From Microcoleus sp. CSU_2_2 (GTDB lineage: Bacteria; Cyanobacteriota; Cyanobacteriia; Cyanobacteriales; Microcoleaceae): a DNA stretch of 41,030 nucleotides. The DNA lies in the NCBI GenBank assembly GCA_012035135.1, contig JAAUPI010000017.1, positions 1 through 41,030 on the forward strand, written 5' to 3'. The position numbers were made by a program, and so were the translations under genes. Shown here one piece after another: positions 1 to 7,409 of this stretch. The notes beneath the pieces were generated by a model. It was not told the DNA's origin. It saw only the letters and a list, made by a program, of their open reading frames with translations, and searched no databases. The stretch's first letter is position 1. The number at the start of each line of letters is the position of its first letter.

Positions 1-28
1 TTTTATAATCTCGTAAATGTAGTAAATG

Positions 29-90
29 TAGGGTGCGTCGCTACGAACAACTCTCGTTGCTATTGGCAGATCTCATAGCGACGCACCATA
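29..90. repeat. Palindromic repeat family R1, copy 1
   Basis: The arms TAGGGTGCGTCGCTA and TAGCGACGCACCATA are inverted copies about 30 bases apart, giving an imperfect palindrome of about 62 bp. The same arms recur at 27042-27254 (three copies), 36531-36595, 36645-36707, 38137-38199 and 39963-40027. I read this as a small non-autonomous dispersed element. No coding capacity is visible. Confidence 0.75.
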
Positions 91-157
91 CCAATTATAA
101 CGGGGATGGGAAACCCGGATTTGGTATAAGAGGTCAAACTATACAAACAAAGTCCGG

Positions 158-277
158 CTGCATCTGGTTTTTGAAGAGGGCGAAGCATGACCGCATATAA
201 TTTATTAGTTATAATCTGATATTTACTGCGGTCATGCTTCGCCCCTACAAACATATTTGCCAAACTCAGATGCACCC
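158..277 (+). repeat. Palindromic repeat family R2, copy A
   Basis: This is a 120-bp element with ends related to GGTGCATCT/AGATGCACC and inner arms GGCGAAGCATGACCGCA and GCGGTCATGCTTCGCC around an A/T-rich centre containing TTATTAGTTATAATCT. It is the same orientation as copy C (7222-7346) and opposite to copy B (1163-1283). The rest of the 490-bp leader up to the first gene holds R1 copy 1, a short R6-like piece near 109-131 (ACCCGGATTTGGTATA) and A/T-rich sequence. I see no gene there. Confidence 0.8.
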
Positions 278-490
278 TAACTCTATACTAATACCAGAGG
301 TATTGTATGCAAATTTTGATTTGATATTTCACACCAAACTTAAAGTTTACACAATCTTTAAATTGTAATAATATATAAAAATATTAACCATTTTGGATGC
401 ACTAAAAATATCCGCTCTAATTGCTAAACAAACCATGTGCGATCGCGCTTTTCAAGCTACACTAAAACATGATGCTTTCCCGCAGAAGTT

Positions 491-1054
491 ATGGTTCAAG
501 CTATTCCCAAAACCCTCAGCCTAGAAGAATTTCTCAAGCTACCGGAAACCAAACCCGCCAGCGAGTTTATCAACGGTCAAATTATTCTGAAACCAATGCC
601 CCAAGGAAAGCATAGCGCCGTTCAGGGAGACTTTGTTCCTGCTGTTAACCAAGTCCTCAGAACCCAACAGATTGCCCGCGCTTTTCCAGAACTCCGCTGC
701 ACGTTTGGAGGCCGATCGATCGTCCCGGATGTTGCCGTTTTCACCTGGGACAGGATTCCTCGCGACAGCAACGGCAAAGTTGCCGATCGAGTTTTTGTTG
801 CCCCTGACTGGGCGATCGAAATCCTTTCTCCCGAGCAAAACCAAACCAAAGTCATTCGCAAGATCTTGCATTGTCTCGATTGCGGAACTCAAATGGGCTG
901 GCTGATTGACCCCTACGAAGAATCGATTTTTGCGTACCGCAGCGATCGCACGATCGCCATCTTTGAACAACCTCAAGATCGACTTCCCGTTCCAGATTTC
1001 GCCAGTGCCGTCGAGTTCACCATCGGTCAAATCTTCAGTTGGCTGGAAGATTAA
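491..1054 (+). CDS. Uma2 family (DUF820) putative endonuclease
   Basis: A 187-residue protein of the Uma2/DUF820 family, which has a PD-(D/E)XK nuclease-like fold and is greatly expanded in cyanobacteria; no cellular role is established for most members. The visible signature is the N-terminal LSLEEFLKLPETKPASEFINGQI segment shortened to its core LEEFLKLPE, then SIVPDVAVF and WAIEILSPEQ, which carry the D and E-x-acidic residues expected of the active site, followed by MGWLIDP. The length is normal for the family. The ATG at 491 is chosen because it gives the usual family start. It is monocistronic, preceded by repeats and followed by an R3 repeat and R2 copy B. Two more family members lie at 4677-5306 and 38338-39093. 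Nuclease activity is inferred from the fold only. Confidence 0.88.
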   Translation: MVQAIPKTLSLEEFLKLPETKPASEFINGQIILKPMPQGKHSAVQGDFVPAVNQVLRTQQIARAFPELRCTFGGRSIVPDVAVFTWDRIPRDSNGKVADRVFVAPDWAIEILSPEQNQTKVIRKILHCLDCGTQMGWLIDPYEESIFAYRSDRTIAIFEQPQDRLPVPDFASAVEFTIGQIFSWLED

Positions 1055-1056
1055 TG

Positions 1057-1104
1057 TTATAGCAATTGCCACATCGGTATTGACACAAATAACCTCTTGT
1101 TTTG
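1057..1104 (+). repeat. Short repeat family R3, diverged copy
   Basis: The segment starts TTATAGCAATTGCCAC and contains ACACAAATAACCTC. It matches in layout the copies at 6087-6140 (ATATAGCAACCGC ... ACATAAATAACCTC) and, inverted, at 20165-20217. The 304-bp gap between the Uma2 gene and the next gene is filled by this repeat and R2 copy B. Confidence 0.5.
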
Positions 1105-1162
1105 TCAAAACGCACAGGTTCGCGGGCGATCGAATGTAGCGCTGTGACGGAAAGTGCGATCG

Positions 1163-1283
1163 GGTGGATCTGTGTTTGGCAAATATGTTTGTAGGGGCGA
1201 AGCATGACCGCACTCAATATGAGATTATAACTAATAACTTATATGCGGTCATGCTTCGCCCTCTTCAAAAACCAGATGCACCC
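1163..1283 (-). repeat. Palindromic repeat family R2, copy B (inverted)
   Basis: It has the same internal arms as copies A and C (GGGCGAAGCATGACCGCA and its complement) with the GTAGGGGCG-containing arm first, so it is in the opposite orientation. The right end AGATGCACCC is intact, while the left end reads GGTGGATCT. It lies directly upstream of the OGT-like gene, which suggests it could be transcribed as part of that leader. Confidence 0.8.
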
Positions 1284-1358
1284 AGTGCGATCGCCCTTGG
1301 TTAACCCAACCAAAAAATCAGCTTTGCTTGCAACATATACGAAACCAGTAGATAGAAA

Positions 1359-4300
1359 ATGTCACAGCAAAATTCAGCAGACAGCCTTTACGATCGAGCA
1401 TTGGCACTGCAAAAACAAGACAACTGGGAAGCAGCAACAACCGAATATTTAAATATTATTGCCCTGCAACCTAATTACGCACCCGCTTACTTTCAATTGG
1501 GAAATGCTAAATTAGTCAAACAGCAATGGCAAGAGGCGATCGCCTTTTACCGCCAAGCCTTAAACTGCGAACAGCGTTACTCTCAAGCGTGGTACAATTT
1601 AGGCGTAGCTCTGGAAAACATCCCCGAAGTCGATCGCGCGATCGCCGCCTACGAACAAGCCGTCACCTACAATCCCAATTATGCGATCGCTTACAATAGC
1701 TTGGGAAGCTTGCTCGCAAAACAAGAAAAACTGGAAGCAGCCCAAATTTGCTATCAAAAAGCTTTAGCAATTCAACCAGACTCGATCGCAGCCTTGGGAA
1801 ACTTAGCCAGAATTCAATTTAGTTGCGATCGATATGCTGAGGCGGCGGCAAATTATCAAAAAGTCTTGCAACTAGACGCGAATAACATCAATGCAATGGC
1901 AGCCTTGGTAAAAGTCAACCAAGTAATTTGCCACTGGGAAAACTTAGCAGCCATCAGCGAACAAATGTGGGAAATTGGCGCAAGTTTAATCGCCCAAGAT
2001 ATCTTGACAGACTTCTCTATTTTTGACTTTACCCTGTTTTCGCCGTTTGCGGGCGATCGACATTTAGCGATCGCCCGCTACTTCGCCAAATTTGTCAGCA
2101 GCAAAGTCAATAAAAATTACTTTCCCCCTCACCAACCCCCCGCGATTCCTCCCCAACGCCTCCGCATCGGTTACATTGCTGGGGATTTTCACAACCACGC
2201 CTTAACGCATTTAATGGGTGAATTATTCGCTTTGCACGATCGATCTCGATTTGAAATATTCGCCTATTCTCTCGGCCCCGACGATGGCAGTTACGAGCGA
2301 CAAAAAATCAAAACAGACTGCGATAAATTTACCGATTTGCGAGATCTAGCTACCCCAACAGCCACCGAGCAAATATACAATGACAAAATTCACATTCTCA
2401 TCGATATGGCAGGATATACAGTATATGCTAACCCGGAAATCTTAGCTATGCGTCCCGCTCCGATTCAAATTAGCTACCTGACTTACGCGAATACAATGGG
2501 AGCCGACTTTATCGATTACTTCATTACAGATAATATAGTTACGCCGCCCCGCCTTGCTCAGTTTTTTAGCGAAAAATTCATCTGCTTGCCAGATAGCTAT
2601 CAAATCAACAACTACCGCCGAATTTGTCCCGCAGAAGACGCCAAAATTAAACAGAAAAACCCCAAGGCAAAATATGGCTTACCAGAAGGTGCATTTGTTT
2701 TCGGCTGCTTCAATCACAGCCGTAAAATTGAACCAGTAATATTTGGCGTATGGATGCGGATTTTAGAGCAAGTACCTAATAGCGTATTGTGGTTATTGGA
2801 GAGCAATTCAGCAGCAACAGAAAACCTCAAAAATGAGGCTAAATTGCGGGGGATTGAGGGCGAGCGCTTGATTTTTGCGCCAAGATTGCTACAAGAAGAA
2901 CATCTAATACGCCACATTTGGATTGACTTATTTCTCGATACTTTATACTGTAATGCTCACACCACAGGTAGTGATGCTTTGTGGATGGGAATCCCTTTTA
3001 TTACCTGTCCCGGCGAAACTTTTGCTGCGCGGGTAGGAGCGAGTTTATTGACTGCGGTAAATTTACCGCAGTTAATAGTTAATAGTTTAGCACAATACGA
3101 GCAATTAGCGGTGCAGTTGGCAAATAATTCCGCTCAATTGCAAGAGTTTAAAGATTATTTACATTCTCATAGACGCCAGTTGCCATTATTTGATACAGTC
3201 AAGAATGTGAAGCATTTAGAGTTAGGATATCAGATGGTATGGAAGCAGTTTAAATCCGGCAAAGCACCCGCAGCTATCGAAGTGCCAGCAACAAATAATG
3301 TCCGCAATTTAACAGAGGTTAATGGTAGTAAAATGGCAGTTAATTTAGTTCCTGAAACAGCGAGCGAAATTGTGGGCGATCGCGATTTGCCAACTTGGCT
3401 AGCCCAACAACAAATCACCGTCGCTTGCACTACTTATCAAACCAGTCGATTGATGTTCATCGGTGCTCACCCAGAAGCTAATAGAATCTCTGGTTTTTGG
3501 CGGATATTCGATCGCGCAATGGGACTTTTTTGCACGCCGTCACGGATTTACCTCAGTTCCAAATATCAACTCTGGCAATTAGAAAATGTCCTAGCAGCCG
3601 GACAATTGCATCAAGGTTGCGATCGCCTTTACGTGCCCCGCATCGCCCGCACCACAGGCGACATCGACATCCACGATGTAGCTGTAGATAGCAGCGGACA
3701 AGTAATATTTATCAGCACATTACTCAATTGCATAGCTACCTTGAGCGATTATCACAGTTGCAAACCGCTGTGGAAACCAGGTTTTATCTCGCAATACGTC
3801 AACGAAGATCGCTGTCACCTCAACGGTTTAGCAATGGTGGAGGGCAAACCGAAATACGTGACAGCATCGAGTCAGTCGGATGTTGTGGATGGCTGGCGCG
3901 ATCGGCGACGAAACGGCGGTATAATTATCGATATAGAATCCAATGATATCGCAGTCACAGGATTGTCAATGCCACACTCACCTCGATGGTATCAAGACAA
4001 ATTGTGGGTGCTAAATTCGGGTCGGGGAGAGTTGGGTTATGTGGATTTAGAGAGTGGGAAATTTCGGGCGATCGCATTTTGTCCGGGATACGTGCGAGGA
4101 CTCGCATTTTGGCAAAACTGGGCGATTGTTGGACTTTCCAAACCGAGAGGTGGCGACAAGACATTTAGCGGGTTAGAATTAGATGAATTGTTAGTACAAA
4201 AAGATGCCGAACCGCGTTGTGGTATCATGGTAATAGATATTAATACTGGCGCTGTAGTTCACTGGCTCAGATTTGAAGGGGTAGTTACGGAACTCTATGA

Positions 4301-4406
4301 TGTGCAAATTATTCCCGAAGTGCAAAGGCCTATGGCTTTAGGTTTTCAGACTGAAGAAATTGCTCAATTAATCACTTTGGAATTTTCACCTTTTACTGAC
4401 AACTAA
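1359..4406 (+). CDS. TPR / O-GlcNAc transferase-like protein fused to a TIGR03032 domain
   Basis: A 1015-residue protein in three parts. Residues about 1-195 are consecutive tetratricopeptide repeats (for example AYFQLGNAKLVKQQWQEAI). Residues about 265-640 match the GT41 family of SPINDLY/O-GlcNAc transferase-like enzymes: RIGYIAGDFHNHALTHL, ILIDMAGYT, APIQISYLTYANTMG, and DLFLDTLYCNAHTTGSDALW followed by GIPFITCPGETFAARVGASLL, the UDP-sugar-binding region. Residues about 676-1005 match the TIGR03032 family of unknown function: TTYQTSRLMFIG, YVPRIARTTGDIDIHD, EDRCHLNGLAM, SMPHSPRWY, LWVLNSGRGELG and CGIMVIDINTG. TIGR03032 may be a beta-propeller-like domain, but that is inference. The enzyme probably glycosylates protein Ser/Thr from a UDP-sugar in the cytosol; the acceptor is unknown. 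The gene stands alone, flanked by repeats. The family calls are strong, the substrate is not. Confidence 0.88.
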   Translation: MSQQNSADSLYDRALALQKQDNWEAATTEYLNIIALQPNYAPAYFQLGNAKLVKQQWQEAIAFYRQALNCEQRYSQAWYNLGVALENIPEVDRAIAAYEQAVTYNPNYAIAYNSLGSLLAKQEKLEAAQICYQKALAIQPDSIAALGNLARIQFSCDRYAEAAANYQKVLQLDANNINAMAALVKVNQVICHWENLAAISEQMWEIGASLIAQDILTDFSIFDFTLFSPFAGDRHLAIARYFAKFVSSKVNKNYFPPHQPPAIPPQRLRIGYIAGDFHNHALTHLMGELFALHDRSRFEIFAYSLGPDDGSYERQKIKTDCDKFTDLRDLATPTATEQIYNDKIHILIDMAGYTVYANPEILAMRPAPIQISYLTYANTMGADFIDYFITDNIVTPPRLAQFFSEKFICLPDSYQINNYRRICPAEDAKIKQKNPKAKYGLPEGAFVFGCFNHSRKIEPVIFGVWMRILEQVPNSVLWLLESNSAATENLKNEAKLRGIEGERLIFAPRLLQEEHLIRHIWIDLFLDTLYCNAHTTGSDALWMGIPFITCPGETFAARVGASLLTAVNLPQLIVNSLAQYEQLAVQLANNSAQLQEFKDYLHSHRRQLPLFDTVKNVKHLELGYQMVWKQFKSGKAPAAIEVPATNNVRNLTEVNGSKMAVNLVPETASEIVGDRDLPTWLAQQQITVACTTYQTSRLMFIGAHPEANRISGFWRIFDRAMGLFCTPSRIYLSSKYQLWQLENVLAAGQLHQGCDRLYVPRIARTTGDIDIHDVAVDSSGQVIFISTLLNCIATLSDYHSCKPLWKPGFISQYVNEDRCHLNGLAMVEGKPKYVTASSQSDVVDGWRDRRRNGGIIIDIESNDIAVTGLSMPHSPRWYQDKLWVLNSGRGELGYVDLESGKFRAIAFCPGYVRGLAFWQNWAIVGLSKPRGGDKTFSGLELDELLVQKDAEPRCGIMVIDINTGAVVHWLRFEGVVTELYDVQIIPEVQRPMALGFQTEEIAQLITLEFSPFTDN

Positions 4407-4407
4407 T

Positions 4408-4528
4408 ATCAAATCCGGGTTTGGAATGTCCTTTATTCTTGAAGTCAGCGCAGGCCGACTTTGTTTGGAAAAAAAGCGATTTCAACCGCCGGGTCCGATC
4501 GTGGATATCTAACCAGGATTTGGTATAA
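4408..4528. repeat. Short inverted repeat pair R6 flanking an intergenic block
   Basis: The block begins with TATCAAATCCGGGTTTGG and ends with CCAGGATTTGGTATA, a near inverted pair about 120 bp apart. Related pieces occur near 109-131 (CCCGGATTTGGTATA) and at 38100-38113 (ATACCAAATCCGGG). It may be a degenerate small element downstream of the OGT-like gene. There is no coding sequence. Confidence 0.4.
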
Positions 4529-4662
4529 TATCAAATCATGGAACATTGGAATAATAAATTTCTCTCCCCTTTCTCCGATCGCTCTGCGTCCTCTGCTGTT
4601 TAATAATTCCGATGTTACCGGAAGTAATCTAACAACTAACACCTGCCAATTGACAACTAACT

Positions 4663-4668
4663 GAGGAG
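4663..4668 (+). promoter_or_regulatory. Ribosome binding site of the second Uma2 gene
   Basis: GAGGAG lies eight bases before the ATG at 4677 and fixes that start codon. Confidence 0.6.
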
Positions 4669-4676
4669 ATTTCACC

Positions 4677-5306
4677 ATGATTCAAACTGCAACTAAACCA
4701 GTAACTGTTGAAGAATTTCTGGAATGGAAACCAGAAGACGGACGCTATGAACTACACAACGGAGGAATTGTTGAAATGTCACAGCCATTAGGAGGACATG
4801 AAGAAGTTATTGGTTTTTCAGCGAGAAAGTTGACTGTGGAATTCGACCGATTAAACCTTCCGTATATCATCCCCAAACAAGCATTAGTTAAGAACCTTGA
4901 AAATGACTCTGCTTATTCTCCAGATATTCTGATCTTAAATCGCCCATGTCTAGCATCAGAACCTCTGTGGAACAACTTTTCAACTGTGACTCAAGGGGAA
5001 TCAATTCCGCTCGTTGTTGAAGTAGTTAGCACCAATTGGCAAAATGACTACCTGAGAAAAGCGGGCGAATACGAACTAATCGGCATTCCCGAATATTGGA
5101 TTGTAGATTATCTCGGTTTAGGTGGCCGCAGGTTTATTGGCAATCCCAAACAGCCTACTATCTCAGTCTATCAGTTAGTTGACGGCGAGTATCAAATCAG
5201 CCAGTTTCGAGGAGATGACAACATCGAATCCGTAACTTTTCCAGAGTTGACTTTGACGGCTCAACAAATTTTTCAAGCAGGATTGACTGCGGGTTATAGC
5301 AGTTGA
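4677..5306 (+). CDS. Uma2 family (DUF820) putative endonuclease
   Basis: A 209-residue Uma2 protein. The N-terminal segment TVEEFLEWKPEDGRYELHNG is the family hallmark, followed by the expected SAYSPDILIL (catalytic-type Asp), IPLVVEVVSTNWQNDYLRK (Glu strand) and GIPEYWIVDYLGLGGRRFIG, the GxxEYWIVDP-like motif of the family. Length is normal and the gene is intact. The start is supported by GAGGAG eight bases upstream. It diverges from the first Uma2 protein in this window, so it is not a recent tandem duplicate. Uma2 genes are commonly scattered in cyanobacterial genomes and no biological role can be assigned from sequence. Confidence 0.9.
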   Translation: MIQTATKPVTVEEFLEWKPEDGRYELHNGGIVEMSQPLGGHEEVIGFSARKLTVEFDRLNLPYIIPKQALVKNLENDSAYSPDILILNRPCLASEPLWNNFSTVTQGESIPLVVEVVSTNWQNDYLRKAGEYELIGIPEYWIVDYLGLGGRRFIGNPKQPTISVYQLVDGEYQISQFRGDDNIESVTFPELTLTAQQIFQAGLTAGYSS

Positions 5307-5349
5307 CAGCTTGCCCTGAGCCGGCCGTTGGGTTGACAGTGTTTCGCCC

Positions 5350-5365
5350 GCGACGCACCCTACAA
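5350..5365. repeat. Isolated half of repeat family R1
   Basis: CGCGACGCACCCTAC matches only the right arm of R1. No left arm is present within 100 bp, so this is probably a decayed copy between the converging Uma2 and Dps genes. Confidence 0.4.
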
Positions 5366-5422
5366 ACTAATTAAATTGAACTGCTTATTTCCCTAAAAAA
5401 CTCAGTCCTCCGTACAACCAAT

Positions 5423-5962
5423 TTAAACGAGAGAAGCTGCGGGAGATTGAGCTTGCGGTTGCTGGCCGTCTGGAGATAAAGATTCCCCTTCAATAAACGA
5501 TCGCAACATCCAAGCCATTTGTTCGTGCTGTTCCATCAAACCAGTCAAAAAGTCTGCGGTTCCATCATCCTTAAACTCTTCACCGCACTGTTCGACGTGT
5601 TTGCGAAGATTGCGAATAACCAGTTCGTGGTCGTCAACCAAACGCGACACCATCTCAGTTGCTAAAGGCAAATCGCCGATATGTTCTTTAATCGAGCCAT
5701 ACTTGAGAAAACCCTCAGCAGTACCAATTGGATAGCCACCTAAAGCTCTCACCCGTTCGGCTAAAGCATCGATATTTTCAGTTAATGCTTGATAGTGTTC
5801 TTCCCACAATTGGTGGAGCGATCGAAACTGCGGGCCAACTACATCCCAGTGATACTTTTTGGTTTTGATTAACAGCAGGTAAGCATCTGACAGGTCGCGA
5901 TTCAAGAGTTCGATAACGCCCGATCGCTGTTCCTCAGATAAACCTATATTTAACTTGCGCAT
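5423..5962 (-). CDS. dps: Dps family DNA-binding ferritin (DNA starvation/stationary-phase protection)
   Basis: A 179-residue protein of the Dps/ferritin-like family. Dps proteins assemble into hollow dodecamers that oxidise ferrous iron with hydrogen peroxide and store it, protecting DNA and the cell from Fenton chemistry. The intersubunit ferroxidase signature is complete: His38 (KYHWDVVG), His50 (RSLHQLW), Asp65 and Glu69 (ENIDALAERV), with the 12/15/4 spacing of classical Dps. The C-terminal tail is enriched in Gln, Ala, Ser and Pro (GQQPQAQSPAASLV) and lacks the Lys-rich DNA-binding extensions of some members. It is transcribed alone, convergent with the upstream Uma2 gene and divergent from the GHMP kinase. 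Cyanobacteria usually have several Dps paralogues; which one this is cannot be told here. Confidence 0.93.
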   Translation of the reverse strand: MRKLNIGLSEEQRSGVIELLNRDLSDAYLLLIKTKKYHWDVVGPQFRSLHQLWEEHYQALTENIDALAERVRALGGYPIGTAEGFLKYGSIKEHIGDLPLATEMVSRLVDDHELVIRNLRKHVEQCGEEFKDDGTADFLTGLMEQHEQMAWMLRSFIEGESLSPDGQQPQAQSPAASLV

Positions 5963-6086
5963 TGCAACTGTCCCTTCAACTTTAACTTTCTATCTATTAC
6001 AGCAAATTCCCTCCGCCAACTGCATCAATCTAGAGGACGATCGCCTTTTGGTATAATTTCTGCCTTTCCGGTTAAAATAATCGTCA

Positions 6087-6140
6087 TATATAGCAACCGC
6101 AATATTCATTAGGACATAAATAACCTCATGAATAGAGCCT
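6087..6140 (+). repeat. Short repeat family R3, copy upstream of the GHMP kinase
   Basis: The sequence runs from ATATAGCAACCGC through ACATAAATAACCTC to ATGAATAGAGCC. The reverse complement of 20165-20217 shares its first 13 and last 27 bases almost exactly, while the middle of about 13 bases differs. It ends 33 bases before the start codon of the kinase, so it lies in its probable leader. Confidence 0.7.
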
Positions 6141-6173
6141 CTTGCCCCGCTACCCTCAACTGTCAACTGTCAC

Positions 6174-7214
6174 ATGAAACTTTTTGTTCCAGGCCGCCTG
6201 TGTCTGTTTGGCGAGCACAGCGATTGGGCTGGCGGTTATCGATCGCTCAATCGGGCGATCGAACCAGGTCGCACTATAATTGTTAGTACAAATCAAGGAG
6301 TTTATGCCGAAGTCAACCCGCATCCCACCCAATTGATTTTGCGGGCTACTTTGAACGACGGTACAAAAATTGAGGCTGCATTCCCGATGGAAAAAACTGC
6401 TCTGCTGGCGGAAGCAGAAACAGGTAGTTTCTTTAGTTATGCCGCCGGAGTTGCTTATCAATTTCTCACCTACTACTGCGTCGGCGGACTGGAAATTGAT
6501 AATTATTTGACGGATTTGCCAATCAAAAAAGGCTTGTCTTCCAGCGCTGCAATTTGCGTGTTAGTAGCCCGCGCATTCAATCGCTTGTACGATCTAAAAA
6601 TGAACGTCCGCGACGAAATGGAAATGGCTTATTTAGGCGAAACTGCAACTCCTTCGCGCTGCGGCCGTATGGATCAGGGTTGTGCTTACGGAAATCGATC
6701 GATTATGATGATTTTTGACGGCACGCAGATGGATATTGTTGAGTTAAAAGTACCCAAAGATTTGTTTTTTGTAATAGTAGATTTGGGCGCAAGCAAAAAC
6801 ACTCAAGAAATCCTCTCCAGCCTAAATCAGGCTTATCCGTTTGCTGCGAATGAAGTTCAAGAAAACGTGCAGAAATATCTCGGCTCAATTAGTGCTAAAA
6901 TTACGCAAGAGGTCGCGTCAGCTTTGCAACAAGGAGATGCAGTCAAAATCGGCGAGTTGATGAAATTTGCCCAAAGGGAATTTGACAGGCATTTAATCCC
7001 GGCTTGTCGATCGCAATTAACGGCTCCCGTCTTGCACGAACTCCTGAACTATCAACCAATTCAGCCTTATATTTTAGGTGGCAAGGGAGTCGGTTCTCAA
7101 GGAGACGGTACTGCTCAGTTTATCGTAAAAGATGCTGAAAGTCAACAGCAAGCGATCGATATTATTGAACGGGATTTTCCCCAAATGGAATGTCTGAAAC
7201 TGAAAATCAGTTGA
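6174..7214 (+). CDS. GHMP-family sugar kinase
   Basis: A 346-residue GHMP-superfamily kinase (galactokinase, homoserine, mevalonate and phosphomevalonate kinase fold). The N-terminal MKLFVPGRLCLFGEHSDWAG matches the GRLxLxGEHxD substrate-binding segment, KKGLSSSAAICVLVARAFN is the GLSSSA ATP-binding loop, and YILGGKGVGSQGDGTAQFIV is the C-terminal glycine-rich motif. GEH and the closeness of a nucleotidyltransferase 195 bp downstream suggest that it makes a sugar 1-phosphate which the next enzyme activates with UTP. Glucuronokinase-like or galactokinase-like activity are both possible; the sugar is not identified. The ATG at 6174 follows a CAACTGT-type short repeat and has no clear Shine-Dalgarno sequence. 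Confidence 0.85.
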   Translation: MKLFVPGRLCLFGEHSDWAGGYRSLNRAIEPGRTIIVSTNQGVYAEVNPHPTQLILRATLNDGTKIEAAFPMEKTALLAEAETGSFFSYAAGVAYQFLTYYCVGGLEIDNYLTDLPIKKGLSSSAAICVLVARAFNRLYDLKMNVRDEMEMAYLGETATPSRCGRMDQGCAYGNRSIMMIFDGTQMDIVELKVPKDLFFVIVDLGASKNTQEILSSLNQAYPFAANEVQENVQKYLGSISAKITQEVASALQQGDAVKIGELMKFAQREFDRHLIPACRSQLTAPVLHELLNYQPIQPYILGGKGVGSQGDGTAQFIVKDAESQQQAIDIIERDFPQMECLKLKIS

Positions 7215-7221
7215 AAAAAGC

Positions 7222-7346
7222 GGGTGCATCTCAATTTTGAAAAGAGGGCGAAGCATGACCGCATATAAGTTATTAGTTATAATCTCATATTGAGTGCGGT
7301 CATGCTTCGCCCCTACAAACATATTTGCTGGCGCCCAGATGCACCC
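7222..7346 (+). repeat. Palindromic repeat family R2, copy C
   Basis: A 125-bp element with both terminal inverted ends present (GGGTGCATCT and AGATGCACCC) and inner arms GGGCGAAGCATGACCGCA / GCGGTCATGCTTCGCCC. It is the most complete of the three copies and splits the kinase-nucleotidyltransferase pair, where the RNA would fold into a long hairpin. Confidence 0.82.
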
Positions 7347-7377
7347 AAAAAAGCAGACAATTGGAGGGAAGCTTCAA

Positions 7378-7407
7378 TCTAAAATCTAAAATCTAAAATC
7401 TAAAATC
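7378..7407 (+). repeat. AAAATCT heptanucleotide tandem repeat
   Basis: Four direct copies of AAAATCT run up to two bases before the start codon at 7410, so they form the end of the leader and displace any Shine-Dalgarno site. The complementary AGATTTT array occurs at 36502-36528. Short tandemly repeated heptamers of this kind are known in filamentous cyanobacteria. Confidence 0.8.
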
Positions 7408-7409
7408 CC

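Noticed and set aside
539-1213. A 224-residue minus-strand reading frame across the first Uma2 gene
   Set aside because: It is antisense to a clear Uma2 protein, lacks any family motif, and its start and end run through repeats. It is a shadow of the real gene.
1166-1283. R2 palindromes as intrinsic terminators
   Set aside because: Long arms form hairpins but no T tract follows and copies appear in both orientations and in leaders, so a mobile or structural repeat is a better reading.
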